Assembly: GCF_000521215.1 (NCBI RefSeq)
Contig: NZ_KI928930.1
Span: 133,951 to 197,950 of the forward strand
Length of the DNA stretch: 64,000 nt
Origin: Labrenzia sp. DG1229
GTDB lineage: Bacteria > Pseudomonadota > Alphaproteobacteria > Rhizobiales > Stappiaceae
Reading direction: 5' to 3'
Within the stretch, counting starts at the first letter, position 1; each line of letters begins with the position of its first letter. The notes below the pieces were generated by a model, which saw only the letters and a list, made by a program, of their open reading frames with translations, was not told the DNA's origin and ran no database searches. Shown here piece by piece: positions 26,537 to 35,496 of the stretch. The translations under genes and the position numbers were made by a program.

Positions 26537-29500
26537 GCGGCATTCAGGTTCCCGAACTGACCAGAAAACGCCAGGACCTTGCCTCTCGTCCGCGCGCATC
26601 GGTATGGGTGAGCGCCAATGCCGGTTCCGGAAAGACATTCGTGCTGTCGCGCCGGGTGGTCCGGCTGTTACTGGACGGGACAGACCCGAGCCGCATTCTG
26701 GCGCTGACGTTCACAAAGGCTGCGGCGGCGGAAATGGCGAACCGCGTCTTCGGCAACCTCGGAGCCTGGGTGACCATGCCCGATGAAACGCTCGCCGCCG
26801 AGCTTCGGGACATTGAGGGGCGCAAGCCCGATGCTGCGCGGCTGGCAATGGCGCGTCGGTTGTTTGCGCGGGCGCTGGAAACACCAGGTGGTCTGAAGAT
26901 CCAGACGATCCACGGATTTTGCGAAGCCTTGCTTCACCAGTTCCCGTTGGAAGCAAACGTTGCCGGGCATTTTTCAGTGCTTGACGACCGGGTTGCCGCT
27001 GAACTGATGGCAGAAGCGCGCGGGACCGTACTTCACCGGGCGGAATCTGAACCGGCCAGTCCCCTTGGCCAGGCACTTGCTTCCGTCATATCGCTCATGA
27101 GCGATGGCGGCGCACAGAAGGCGCTGGAGGAACTGATCCAGAGCCGTGATGCGTTCCGCCGCTGGACGGTTGACGCAGGCAGCCTTGACGACGCTCTTGA
27201 AGAACTTGCAGGGCTTTTGGGTGTTGACGGGTCCGACCGGCTTGACGAATTCGACGCGCGTTTCATGACCGGCTGTCCGTTCGATCGGAACACCTGCCTG
27301 AGTTACGCGGAAGCCTTGAGAACGGGGCCCAAGACAGATCAGGCGCGTGCCGAAGCACTCGTTGAGGCTGCCCGTCAGAAAGACCCAGAAAATTTCCGTG
27401 AGGCGTGGCTGCCGGTCTTTTTGACATCGAAACTGGATCCTCGAAAATCGCTCGCGACCAAAAAGGTGGCTGCCAGTTTCCCCGAGGTGATGGAAGCGCT
27501 GGTTGCCGAGCAGTCGCGGTTGCTTTTGCTTTTGGAGGAACGCCGAAAAATCGCCACGTTCGAGGGGACTTCGTCTCTGCTCCGGTTGGCAGATGCCGTG
27601 ATACGGCACTATGAACGTGCCAAGACAGCACGAGGCTTTCTCGATTTTGAGGATCTGGTCGTCAAGACGGCAACCCTGCTGCAGAAATCGGATGCTGCAC
27701 AATGGGTCCAGTACAAGCTCGACCAGGGGCTTGATCATATTCTCGTCGATGAAGCACAGGATACCAGCCCGCGGCAATGGGACGTGGTCACTTCGCTCGC
27801 CTCTGAATTTTTTGTTGGAGCCGGGGCGCATGAACGGACCAGAACACTCTTTGCGGTCGGTGATGAAAAACAGTCGATCTATTCCTTCCAGGGCGCTGTC
27901 CCGGCCTATTTCGATGCCATGCGGCGCGCATTTTCGAAGCAGGCAGATGCTGCGGAGCAGGAATTTCATTCGGTCAATCTGCAATTGTCCTTTCGTTCGA
28001 CACCCGACGTGCTCGGTGCCGTTGACAGGGTCTTTCAGGAGGAATCCGCCCATCGTGGTTTGTCTCAGGAGGTCAGTGCTCCGGTACATGAAGCCATCAG
28101 GCGGGATCCCGGAATAGTGGATCTCTGGCCTCTCGAGGTGGAAGCTGACATCGAGGAACCCGAGGACTGGCGGTTACCGGTCGATCATGTCGGGTCCGGT
28201 AGCCCGATGCTGAAGGTTGCAAGGCGAATTGCAGCGCAGATCGCCGGCTGGATGCGCGAAGGCACAGCGGATCCGGGAGAAGTAATGATCCTGGTGCGCA
28301 AGCGGGGGCCGTTTGTCGAAGCGCTCAACCGGGAACTCAAGGAACTGAATGTTCCCGCGGCCGGCAGTGACCGCCTGGTTCTGACGGACCACATAGCGGT
28401 TCAGGACCTTGCTGCGCTCGGGCGGTTCATGTTGTTGCCTGAGGACGATCTGTCTCTGGCCGCTGTGCTGAAGTGCCCGCTGTTCGGTCTGACGGACGAA
28501 AACCTGTTCGAAATAGCCAGGGAAACGCCGGCGAAAATTCGTCCCGGTACATTATGGCAGATGCTGGTGAAGCGGTCGGAAACGTCCCCGCAATGGCATG
28601 CCGTGAGGACCCGGCTGGAAGATTGGCGGGCCCGTGCCGACTTCGTTCCGCCTTATGAATTCTACTCCCGGCTTCTGGGGAGCGATGGCGGCCGCAAGGC
28701 GTTCCGCGCCAGGCTTGGCGTCGAAGTGGATGATGTTCTGGACGAGTTTCTGGCTCTGACGATCGCCTATGAACAGGCCGGGACGCCAGGCCTGGAAGGG
28801 TTTCTTGCCTGGATGGCTGCTGCTCCGACGGAAATCAAGAGAGAGCTGACCAACACCAAGGGCATGGTCAGGATCATGACGGTTCACGGCTCCAAGGGGC
28901 TGGAAGCAAAGATTGTCGTGCTCGTTGACCCCGGTGCTGCGCCCGTCAGCGTCATCCATGACCCCTCTTTTTTGCCACGCGAACGACTGGCAAACGAATT
29001 GCTGCCTCCCGCATTGATCTGGCTGCCGCCGAAAGCCAGCCGGACACCCTGGCACGACGAGGCGGTTGAGACCCTGCGCGAGGCTCAGGCCCAGGAGTAC
29101 CGGCGCCTGCTTTACGTCGCACTGACCCGCGCCGAGGATCGACTGATTGTGTGCGGCTGGGAGCCGAAACGGGGGGCTCATGAAGAATGCTGGTATTCGC
29201 TTGTCGAGCGGGCTCTGAAACCTGAGGCACGGGAATTGAGCGACCCGTCAGGGAATGTTGTCGCCTGGCGTTGGCAAAAAAGCGCATCGGACAATGCGCT
29301 GGATGTTTCGGAAGAAACACCGGTTCTGGAACAGCAGCCGGAAGATCGTCCGGCAAGCCTGCCCGGCTGGTTGACAGAAACCGTTTCACCATTGCCGAAG
29401 AAAAAACGGCTGCAACCCTCAAAAGCCTTCGAGGAGATGGAGGAAAAGGACGGTGTCGTTCCTGTTCCGGCGGCCTCCCGGTTGCTGGCAGGCACGGAAC

Positions 29501-30045
29501 CGGCCTCCTGGCCGCTGGAACGCGGACGTCTTGTGCACCGGTTGCTGGAACTTCTGCCCGGTGTTCCAGTTGATGAGCGCATTTCAGCTGCCGAAAGGTT
29601 CCTGAAGCAAGCGTTGAAACCACAGTTTTCCGGGAACAGGAAGAAGCTTCTGAAAGAAGTGGTCGCCATCGTGCAGGGCGAAGCCTTCGCGCCGCTTTTC
29701 GAAGGCGATGCGCAGGCAGAAGTTCCTCTTGTTGGAACGATTCGCGCCGCCGATGGCACGGAAGTGGAGGTCTCAGGGCAGATTGACCGGTTGTTGGTGG
29801 AGGATAAACGGGTTGTGATTGTGGATTACAAGACGAACCTCTACCCACCTTCTACAACGGATGCGGTTCCGCTCGAATATCGGGCGCAGCTAAGTGTTTA
29901 CAGGGAGTTGCTGTGCCAGATTTTCCCCGGTCGTGACGTCCGGGCATATCTCTTGTGGACCTCAGGTCCGTCGTTGATGGAGATTCCCGGCGATATTCTC
30001 GACAGAACCCTCGCCTCGCTGAAGCCAGACGGCAGCGCGGCTTGA
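26533..30045 (+). CDS. addA: AddA, UvrD-type helicase-nuclease subunit
   Basis: 1170 aa; the start ATG at 26533 overlaps the addB stop (ATGA). It has helicase motif I SANAGSGKTFVLSRR (about residue 30), motif Ia ALTFTKAAAAEMANRV, motif II VDEAQDTSPRQW, motif III GDEKQSIYSFQGA, motif V MTVHGSKGLEAKIV and motif VI LLYVALTRAEDRLIV. The C-terminal nuclease has VVIVDYKTNLYPP. Together with AddB it resects double-strand breaks for homologous recombination. trxA follows after 85 bp. Confidence 0.96.
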   Translation: MSGIQVPELTRKRQDLASRPRASVWVSANAGSGKTFVLSRRVVRLLLDGTDPSRILALTFTKAAAAEMANRVFGNLGAWVTMPDETLAAELRDIEGRKPDAARLAMARRLFARALETPGGLKIQTIHGFCEALLHQFPLEANVAGHFSVLDDRVAAELMAEARGTVLHRAESEPASPLGQALASVISLMSDGGAQKALEELIQSRDAFRRWTVDAGSLDDALEELAGLLGVDGSDRLDEFDARFMTGCPFDRNTCLSYAEALRTGPKTDQARAEALVEAARQKDPENFREAWLPVFLTSKLDPRKSLATKKVAASFPEVMEALVAEQSRLLLLLEERRKIATFEGTSSLLRLADAVIRHYERAKTARGFLDFEDLVVKTATLLQKSDAAQWVQYKLDQGLDHILVDEAQDTSPRQWDVVTSLASEFFVGAGAHERTRTLFAVGDEKQSIYSFQGAVPAYFDAMRRAFSKQADAAEQEFHSVNLQLSFRSTPDVLGAVDRVFQEESAHRGLSQEVSAPVHEAIRRDPGIVDLWPLEVEADIEEPEDWRLPVDHVGSGSPMLKVARRIAAQIAGWMREGTADPGEVMILVRKRGPFVEALNRELKELNVPAAGSDRLVLTDHIAVQDLAALGRFMLLPEDDLSLAAVLKCPLFGLTDENLFEIARETPAKIRPGTLWQMLVKRSETSPQWHAVRTRLEDWRARADFVPPYEFYSRLLGSDGGRKAFRARLGVEVDDVLDEFLALTIAYEQAGTPGLEGFLAWMAAAPTEIKRELTNTKGMVRIMTVHGSKGLEAKIVVLVDPGAAPVSVIHDPSFLPRERLANELLPPALIWLPPKASRTPWHDEAVETLREAQAQEYRRLLYVALTRAEDRLIVCGWEPKRGAHEECWYSLVERALKPEARELSDPSGNVVAWRWQKSASDNALDVSEETPVLEQQPEDRPASLPGWLTETVSPLPKKKRLQPSKAFEEMEEKDGVVPVPAASRLLAGTEPASWPLERGRLVHRLLELLPGVPVDERISAAERFLKQALKPQFSGNRKKLLKEVVAIVQGEAFAPLFEGDAQAEVPLVGTIRAADGTEVEVSGQIDRLLVEDKRVVIVDYKTNLYPPSTTDAVPLEYRAQLSVYRELLCQIFPGRDVRAYLLWTSGPSLMEIPGDILDRTLASLKPDGSAA

Positions 30046-30130
30046 CGAGGGGCGTGGCGCTACCTACGTTCGGGCCAACTGACACGTTTACATAGGGTAG
30101 GCGTGAGACATCGAACCACGAGATCTTGAT

Positions 30131-30451
30131 ATGGCGACCACCCAAGTTACCGATGCTTCCTTCGAAGCCGAAGTTCTGAAATCAGAAGATCCTGTTGTCG
30201 TAGACTTCTGGGCCGAATGGTGCGGTCCGTGTAAAATGATTGCACCGGCCCTTGAGGAAATCTCCGAGGAGATGAACGGGGCGGTGAAAATCACCAAGCT
30301 CAACATCGACGAGAACCAGGACATGGCCATGAAGTATGGCGTCCGTTCCATTCCGATGCTGATCCTGTTCAAGGATGGCGAGCCCATGGCAACCCAGGTG
30401 GGAGCCGCTCCGAAGGGCAAACTGTCTGACTGGATCAAGAGCGCAATCTAA
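30131..30451 (+). CDS. trxA: Thioredoxin
   Basis: 106 aa, the usual size of Trx1. The active site is WCGPC with C31 and C34 in [15 protein letters not shown], and the cis-proline loop is [14 protein letters not shown]. It is a cytoplasmic disulfide reductase for ribonucleotide reductase, PAPS reductase and many other partners. No signal peptide. The addA-trxA neighbourhood is conserved in Hyphomicrobiales. Confidence 0.97.
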   Translation: MATTQVTDASFEAEVLKSEDPVVVDFWAEWCGPCKMIAPALEEISEEMNGAVKITKLNIDENQDMAMKYGVRSIPMLILFKDGEPMATQVGAAPKGKLSDWIKSAI

Positions 30452-30595
30452 TCTGGATTTGCTGCGGTTGCTCCGGCAGCGGAGCAGATGAACGCATCCG
30501 GCGGACAGGCAACGGCGTGTCCGCCGATTTGCTTTGAAATCTCTGCAACCGGTCGTATAAGCATCCGCAAACAGTTTGAGCCAAACGGAACATTC

Positions 30596-31237
30596 ATGAG
30601 TGACGAGAACAAAACCCCGGAAGAACAGCCGTCAGGCGTAACTCCGGAGACCGAAGCCGCGGCATCGAGCCCGGAAACGGCAGAAGCAGACGCGGTTGAT
30701 CCGACAGAGGTTCTGAAGTCCGAGAACGCAGATCTGAAGGATCGGGCCCTGCGGACCATGGCGGAGATGGAAAATCTGCGCCGGCGGACCGAAAAGGAAG
30801 TCAAGGATGCAAGGCAATATGCCGTATCGGGCTTTGCGCGTGACATGCTGACGGTATCCGACAACCTGCGCCGGGCGCTCGAAGCGCTGCCGGAAGACGA
30901 CCGGAAGAACGCTGACGCCGGCGTTGCGGCCCTGATCGACGGCGTCGAAATGATTGAACGTGATCTGCTCAACCAGCTCGAAAAGAATGGTGTGAAAAAG
31001 CTGGATCCGGAAGGTCAGAAATTCGACCCGAACTTCCACCAGGCCATGTTTGAAGTGCCGAACACCGAAGTGCCGAACAATACAGTTGTTCAGGTCATGC
31101 AGGCAGGCTACGTCATCGGTGAGCGTGTTCTGCGCCCGGCAATGGTCGGCGTATCCAAGGGCGGTCCCAAGGAAGTGCCGCAGCCACAGTCCGAAGGAAA
31201 CGGCGATGCGGGCCAGACCGTCGACAAGAGCGCTTGA
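30596..31237 (+). CDS. grpE: GrpE nucleotide-exchange factor
   Basis: 213 aa from the ATG at 30596 ([11 protein letters not shown]); the longer open frame from 30488 has no family similarity. An acidic N-terminal tail is followed by the long coiled coil ([22 protein letters not shown]), and the C-terminal beta domain is marked by [12 protein letters not shown] and [17 protein letters not shown]. It stimulates ADP release from DnaK in the heat-shock chaperone cycle. dnaK/dnaJ are not in the window. No CIRCE element was seen upstream. A strong terminator follows. Confidence 0.97.
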   Translation: MSDENKTPEEQPSGVTPETEAAASSPETAEADAVDPTEVLKSENADLKDRALRTMAEMENLRRRTEKEVKDARQYAVSGFARDMLTVSDNLRRALEALPEDDRKNADAGVAALIDGVEMIERDLLNQLEKNGVKKLDPEGQKFDPNFHQAMFEVPNTEVPNNTVVQVMQAGYVIGERVLRPAMVGVSKGGPKEVPQPQSEGNGDAGQTVDKSA

Positions 31238-31264
31238 CGGCAATCCCTTTTGACTCTTTTCTTG

Positions 31265-31300
31265 AAAGCCGCTTTCGACTGGCGTTGAAGCGGCTTTTTT
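31265..31300 (+). terminator. Rho-independent terminator of grpE
   Basis: Stem AAGCCGCTT / AAGCGGCTT (31266-31274 and 31288-31296) followed by TTTTTT, 28 bp past the grpE stop. The next gene starts only 14 bp after it. Confidence 0.88.
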
Positions 31301-31313
31301 GTTGGAGAACACG

Positions 31314-31925
31314 ATGCTGCTTCAGCTGCTCGATTACCTGGGAGTGGCCGTTTTCGCGGCAACCGGCGGCATTGTTGCCTCCCGCAAACAGCTTGATTTT
31401 ATTGCACTACTGTTTTTCGCGACGGTAACAGGCATCGGTGGAGGCACCTTGCGGGACCTCTTGCTGGGAGTCCCGGTTTTCTGGGTCGAGAACGAAGCCT
31501 ATGTCCTCGTCTGTCTGTTCGTCAGCATCGTCGTCTGGTTTTTTGCGCATCTGATTGAGCGTTTGAACAAACCACTGCGCTGGGCCGACGCGATCGGGAT
31601 TTCGGCTTACTCGGTCATGGGGGCTGCCAAGGCCATGTCCGTCGGAGACACGGTGCTTGTGGCGGTGCTGATGGGAGTGGTGACGGCGACGTTTGGCGGA
31701 ATAATCCGCGATACGATCGCAGGCGAGGCGTCTTCCATCGTCAAGCCTGAAATCTATGTCAGCGCGGCTTTTGGCGGCGCTGGCAGCTTCGTGCTTTTGG
31801 CGGCATTGGGTACACCGCAGATCGTCGCGGCATGTCTGGCGGCAGCTGTGGCCCTGATCCTGCGTGGTGGCGCGATCCTGCGCGGATGGACGTTGCCGGG
31901 ATATGGGACGAGGCGCGACGGTTAG
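31314..31925 (+). CDS. TRIC-family (UPF0126/YadS-like) membrane channel protein
   Basis: 203 aa from the ATG at 31314, preceded by TTGGAGAACACG. It is almost entirely hydrophobic, with about seven helices in two repeats, each carrying the glycine-rich turn: FFATVTGIGGGTLRDLLLG and GVVTATFGGIIRDTIAGE. This duplicated GGG/GGxxRD pattern defines the UPF0126 family, which is homologous to trimeric intracellular cation channels. It likely conducts monovalent cations across the inner membrane. Transcribed separately from grpE given the terminator between them. Confidence 0.9.
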   Translation: MLLQLLDYLGVAVFAATGGIVASRKQLDFIALLFFATVTGIGGGTLRDLLLGVPVFWVENEAYVLVCLFVSIVVWFFAHLIERLNKPLRWADAIGISAYSVMGAAKAMSVGDTVLVAVLMGVVTATFGGIIRDTIAGEASSIVKPEIYVSAAFGGAGSFVLLAALGTPQIVAACLAAAVALILRGGAILRGWTLPGYGTRRDG

Positions 31926-32017
31926 GTTCATTTCCATTCATGCATTGGGCCATGGCCTTGGCGCCTCAATGGCGCTAGCCTGTTGACCATCGTATTTGTT
32001 GCCAAGTGGAGGTCGTG

Positions 32018-32404
32018 ATGGTTGAACACGGTATTTTTTACTGGAATGAACTGATGACCAGGGACACGGAAAAAGCCAGAGCGTTTTACGGCAAGTCCAT
32101 TGGGTGGACGTTTGCGGAAATGCCGATGGAAGGTGGCAGCACTTATGTGGTTGCAAACCTTGGTGACAAACACGTCGGAGGCATGTTCCTGATGGAAGGT
32201 CCTCACTTCGATGGTGTTCCCGAACACTGGATGTCCTACATTGCCGTCGACAATGTCGATGAACGCCTCGAACTGGCAGTCGCTCATGGTGGAGAGGTTC
32301 TCAGACCACCGTTCGATGTGGAAGGCATCGGCCGGATAGCTATCCTCAAAGACGCCGGCGGCGCCGTCATGGGATGGATGACCCCGGCGGAAATGACTGG
32401 ATGA
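32018..32404 (+). CDS. VOC-superfamily (glyoxalase-like) protein
   Basis: 128 aa from the ATG at 32018; GTGGAGG just upstream is the ribosome-binding site, so the in-frame GTG at 32006 is not the start. It has two beta-alpha-beta-beta-beta modules: FYWNELMTRDTEKARAFYG, then SYIAVDNVDERLELAVAHGGEVL and RIAILKDAGGAVMGWMTP. This is the pattern of the glyoxalase/bleomycin-resistance fold. The substrate cannot be predicted. Monocistronic, ending at the hairpin 32423-32449. Confidence 0.88.
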   Translation: MVEHGIFYWNELMTRDTEKARAFYGKSIGWTFAEMPMEGGSTYVVANLGDKHVGGMFLMEGPHFDGVPEHWMSYIAVDNVDERLELAVAHGGEVLRPPFDVEGIGRIAILKDAGGAVMGWMTPAEMTG

Positions 32405-32422
32405 TGTTTGGGAAGAAACAAC

Positions 32423-32449
32423 AAAGCCGGTTCCCTGGGAACCGGCTTT
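32423..32449. terminator. Bidirectional terminator between the VOC gene and the small membrane peptide
   Basis: AAAGCCGGTTCC / GGAACCGGCTTT forms a 12-bp stem with a short loop. It serves the plus-strand VOC gene (stop 32404) and the minus-strand peptide gene (stop 32458). Confidence 0.85.
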
Positions 32450-32457
32450 CGTTTGGC

Positions 32458-32550
32458 TTAATAGACAAGCCCCGACGTGGCTGAAACGTAAAAGATCAGA
32501 CCGATCGCAATCGCTGGAAGGCTTGCCGAATAGGCAAGGGTCGTCAGCAT
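32458..32550 (-). CDS. 30-residue single-span membrane peptide
   Basis: A 30-codon frame from the ATG at 32550 to TAA at 32458, starting MLTTLAYSASLP, with a hydrophobic core AIAIGLIFYVSATSGLVY. AAAGGAG lies 6 nt before the ATG, one of the best Shine-Dalgarno sites in this stretch, and a strong hairpin begins 9 bp after the stop. These bracketing signals, rather than homology, support it. It would be a one-pass inner-membrane small protein of unknown role. Much too short for most gene finders. Confidence 0.6.
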   Translation of the reverse strand: MLTTLAYSASLPAIAIGLIFYVSATSGLVY

Positions 32551-32689
32551 GTTCTGCTCCTTTGCAAAACGGCGTTGGCAAAGCGTATTCCCGGCTGCCG
32601 GTTGTTTCGGCAGGCCCCCAGGTATCCGCTTTGATGAATCATCCTCCACTGCGCACTTATGTGGGAATTGTCGGGGAATATTCCAGATC

Positions 32690-33598
32690 TCAGGATCTCA
32701 AAAAAATGTGTGTGGCGATTGCAAAGTCCGCCAGACCTGTCCGCGTTCCGGGGAGAAAAAGCGTTCTTTGGCCATAGTAGCGCCTGCCTGCCTTTGATCC
32801 CTTGGCCAGATCCGAAAGGTCTGCCGCCCACTCCAGTTCTGCACGCGCGGGCGCCGTAAGATCGGACGAAAACAGTCGGGACTCTTGAAGCAACTCGGAG
32901 GAAAGCGTAGCTGAAGGATCCAGGATATCGACGTGACATCCGACCGGCGGATCAAGATAGGTCAGGGTGTCATAGCTGCCGGTGCTGTTGTCGGGACCTG
33001 CCACGCAGATAATGTCTGCGCCTTCTTGTGCCGCATGAATTTCGGAGGTTACCCCGAAATGAACATTGCCAAGTTCCGGCTGGTTCGAGGCTTTCTTGCG
33101 AACTTCGGGCGATGTTCCGGCGAACAGGATGGATGTCAGGTTCCGAACTGTCGCATAGGCTGAAAGTAGACGTGGCAGGCGAAGGTCGTCACCGATCACG
33201 AGCAACCGTCGTGCATCCTCGCGCGACAGGTAGGATGCTGCGAGCGCATGAACACCGGCGGTTCGCCAGGTTCTCATGCGCATGCCGTCAACGAGCGCTA
33301 TCGGCTGGCCGCCTGTCCCTGAATAGAGAAGATAGAGGTTGGAAGCGAAACCCTTGTTCTCAGGAAGGTCCAGATTCAGGCTGCAGCCGATATATCCGCG
33401 TGTCACATCATTTTGATCGGCAAAGTTCGTCCATGCGGGTTGGAGAGTGAGGTGCCCCGCCAGTTGGTCAAGCCGGTCGATCCTTAAATCCGGAGCAACT
33501 GGCGCGACAACATTCGAACGGAACGCCCGTCGAAGTGTCTCGAGAACATCCCGATCCTCAAGACAGGCATCGATCTCATCGCTTGAGATAATTCGCAT
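32690..33598 (-). CDS. Ornithine cyclodeaminase/mu-crystallin-family protein with altered nucleotide motif
   Basis: 302 aa. The family is recognisable from the N-terminal ISSDEIDACLEDRDVLETLRRAF, from GYIGCSLNL and LVDGMRMRTWRTAGVHALAASYLSRED (the RTAA-type substrate block), and from the C-terminal ADLSDLAKG. The usual GxGxQ dinucleotide turn is instead RLLVIGDDLRLPRLL, lacking the second glycine. It may bind cofactor differently or be non-catalytic. Members deaminate or reduce amino-acid-like substrates. It starts 13 bp after lapA, so it is probably the last gene of the sppA-ihfB-lapA operon, where trp genes are often found in relatives. Confidence 0.82.
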   Translation of the reverse strand: MRIISSDEIDACLEDRDVLETLRRAFRSNVVAPVAPDLRIDRLDQLAGHLTLQPAWTNFADQNDVTRGYIGCSLNLDLPENKGFASNLYLLYSGTGGQPIALVDGMRMRTWRTAGVHALAASYLSREDARRLLVIGDDLRLPRLLSAYATVRNLTSILFAGTSPEVRKKASNQPELGNVHFGVTSEIHAAQEGADIICVAGPDNSTGSYDTLTYLDPPVGCHVDILDPSATLSSELLQESRLFSSDLTAPARAELEWAADLSDLAKGSKAGRRYYGQRTLFLPGTRTGLADFAIATHIFLRS

Positions 33599-33611
33599 TC
33601 ATCAGCAGATT

Positions 33612-33977
33612 CTAGGCCGCAGATCGATTGCCCGGTCTCGGCAATCCCTTGACACCTGTGGCAGGTTGATTTGCAGCGGACATCTCGCGCAGCTGATCGG
33701 CTTCCTTATGCCATTTGTCGGCTTCGCGCCGCTTGACCCGCGCTTCCTTGCGCCACCGGCCCTGTCTCGCCCAGGCTCCAAGTCCGCCGACAATAATACC
33801 GACGCCCAGGCTGGCGAAAATCACCCAGAACAACGGAACATCGGGAATTGTCAGTCTGGGGTCCTGAGGGTCGAACGGATTCAGTGACAGGGAAACCGTA
33901 TGCCTGTTGGCCACGGACAAGGGGACCAGAACCACCGCGATCGCAAACAGGATCACATTCTTGATGAAACGGGTCAC
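33612..33977 (-). CDS. lapA: LapA-domain (DUF1049) membrane protein
   Basis: 121 aa with two hydrophobic segments: VILFAIAVVLVPLSVAN near the N-terminus and VPLFWVIFASLGVGIIVGGLGAWA at about 47-70. The basic, coiled cytoplasmic tail (RWRKEARVKRREADKWHKEAD) is typical of LapA, which with LapB controls LPS assembly in enterobacteria. It follows ihfB by 63 bp in the same direction, the usual alphaproteobacterial order. The LPS role here is inferred from the family only. Confidence 0.87.
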   Translation of the reverse strand: MTRFIKNVILFAIAVVLVPLSVANRHTVSLSLNPFDPQDPRLTIPDVPLFWVIFASLGVGIIVGGLGAWARQGRWRKEARVKRREADKWHKEADQLREMSAANQPATGVKGLPRPGNRSAA

Positions 33978-34040
33978 AGCGGTCTCCCGGAATGGTCAGT
34001 ATGGAACTCGAATTGAAACGGGTGATCGTGCGAACCGGAT

Positions 34041-34340
34041 TCAGTCGTCGCCGTGATCAACACCGTCATTCAAACGTATACGCATTTCCTTACCGGTTTT
34101 GAAGAAGGGAACGTGTTTCTCGTCCACTTCCACTTTTTGTCCGGTGCGGGGATTGCGCCCGATGCGTGCCGGGCGGTTCTTTACGGAAAACGCTCCGAAG
34201 CCGCGAAGCTCGACACGGTCTCCGCGCATGAGCGCCTCCGTGATTTCATCCAGGATCGCATTGACGATATTCTCGACATCCCGCTGGTAGAGATGCGGAT
34301 TCTGTTCTGCGATATGCTGAACCAGCTCAGATTTGATCAT
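34041..34340 (-). CDS. ihfB: Integration host factor subunit beta
   Basis: 99 aa HU/IHF-fold DNA-bending protein. It shows the family block [30 protein letters not shown] with the arm proline, then [16 protein letters not shown]. The N-terminus [30 protein letters not shown] is characteristic of the beta subunit. It pairs with IhfA (not in the window). In many proteobacteria ihfB is next to rpsA; here rpsA is 23 kb away, see findings. 15 bp downstream of sppA. Confidence 0.96.
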   Translation of the reverse strand: MIKSELVQHIAEQNPHLYQRDVENIVNAILDEITEALMRGDRVELRGFGAFSVKNRPARIGRNPRTGQKVEVDEKHVPFFKTGKEMRIRLNDGVDHGDD

Positions 34341-34355
34341 GGAGAGCCCCCTGGC

Positions 34356-35342
34356 TTACGGTTTTTGTTCTGCCGCGTCAGAAGCCTGCCAAACGGATAC
34401 GAGCCCGTCAAGCGTAAGGCCTCGAGGAATCAGCCCCTTAGCGTCATTTAACGGGTTTATGATGGCAGATCCGATGCCTTTTCCGAATTCACGGGAGATC
34501 CGGGAGGAAAACGGCAACTCGTCAAGATTTTCATTTGTCGTCCAGGTGACGACCGGAAGATCCTTGGTCACACCCTTTTCCGCGACCAGCCATTCGACAG
34601 CTTTGTCTTCGCCACCGATGGCATCAACCAGCTTGTTTTCCAGCGCGGAGTGGCCGGTCAGGACGCGACCGTTGGCAAGTTGTTTCGCCGTCGCGGGGTC
34701 CAGCTTTCGTCTTTCGGCGACCAGTCCGACGAACCATTCATAAGAGTCATTTACAAGAGACTGCAGCATGGCGCGCGCCTGCGGACTTGCTTCCGAATAG
34801 AAATCAGGTTCGGCTTTCAAAGGTGCACTCTTGACCGCCTCCATTTGAACGCCGACTGTCTCCAGAAGCTTTTCAAGGTTGCCGAATTGAAACAGCACGC
34901 CGATCGAGCCGGTAATCGTGTTGTAGCGCGCAACGATGTGATCAGCCGCCAGGGCAACCATGTAGCCAGCGGACGTTCCGATCGTGCGGATCTCGGCGAC
35001 CACCGGTTTCTTTTCGGCCAGGTCACGCAACGCCAGGTAAAGCGCTTCGCCGCCGGTGGTGCTGCCTCCTGGCGAATTGATGGATATCACGACGCCCTTG
35101 ACCGCATCGGCCTTGCTGATCTTCTCGATCATCTGCAATGTTTTACGGTTTTCGATGATCACGCCTTCAATTGGAATACGCGCGATATGTGCCGACCGCT
35201 TGGACAGGCCGGAAACACCGGAGACGTAGGCGAGGCCTGCGACAAGAGCTCCTGCGATCACGATGAATGTCGCGACGCGCCAGAAGGTCACTTTGCGCCG
35301 CAAACGTCGTCTATCCACCAGCGCGTCAACATCTACAGGCAT
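34356..35342 (-). CDS. sppA: Signal peptide peptidase SppA (36K type)
   Basis: 328 aa, the short single-domain form of SppA. One N-terminal membrane helix (about 20-42) anchors it, with the protease domain on the periplasmic side. The block GVVISINSPGGSTTGGEALY precedes catalytic S124 in IRTIGTSAGYMVALAAD. The general-base lysine lies in AVKSAPLKAEPDF (K171 or K176). It degrades signal peptides remaining after secretion. First gene of the sppA-ihfB-lapA group. Confidence 0.94.
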   Translation of the reverse strand: MPVDVDALVDRRRLRRKVTFWRVATFIVIAGALVAGLAYVSGVSGLSKRSAHIARIPIEGVIIENRKTLQMIEKISKADAVKGVVISINSPGGSTTGGEALYLALRDLAEKKPVVAEIRTIGTSAGYMVALAADHIVARYNTITGSIGVLFQFGNLEKLLETVGVQMEAVKSAPLKAEPDFYSEASPQARAMLQSLVNDSYEWFVGLVAERRKLDPATAKQLANGRVLTGHSALENKLVDAIGGEDKAVEWLVAEKGVTKDLPVVTWTTNENLDELPFSSRISREFGKGIGSAIINPLNDAKGLIPRGLTLDGLVSVWQASDAAEQKP

Positions 35343-35496
35343 GAACAGTTTGCTCCGACTAAGATCCTATGAAAACCAATAGCATACATAGGGTGAGTAG
35401 CGTGGAAATTGCAATCGCTTAATCCGACTTTGGCATCAGATTGCGGCGGTTTCGGGCAAGGGTGGCAATAATTCACGACTTATCCGGCATCTTGTC

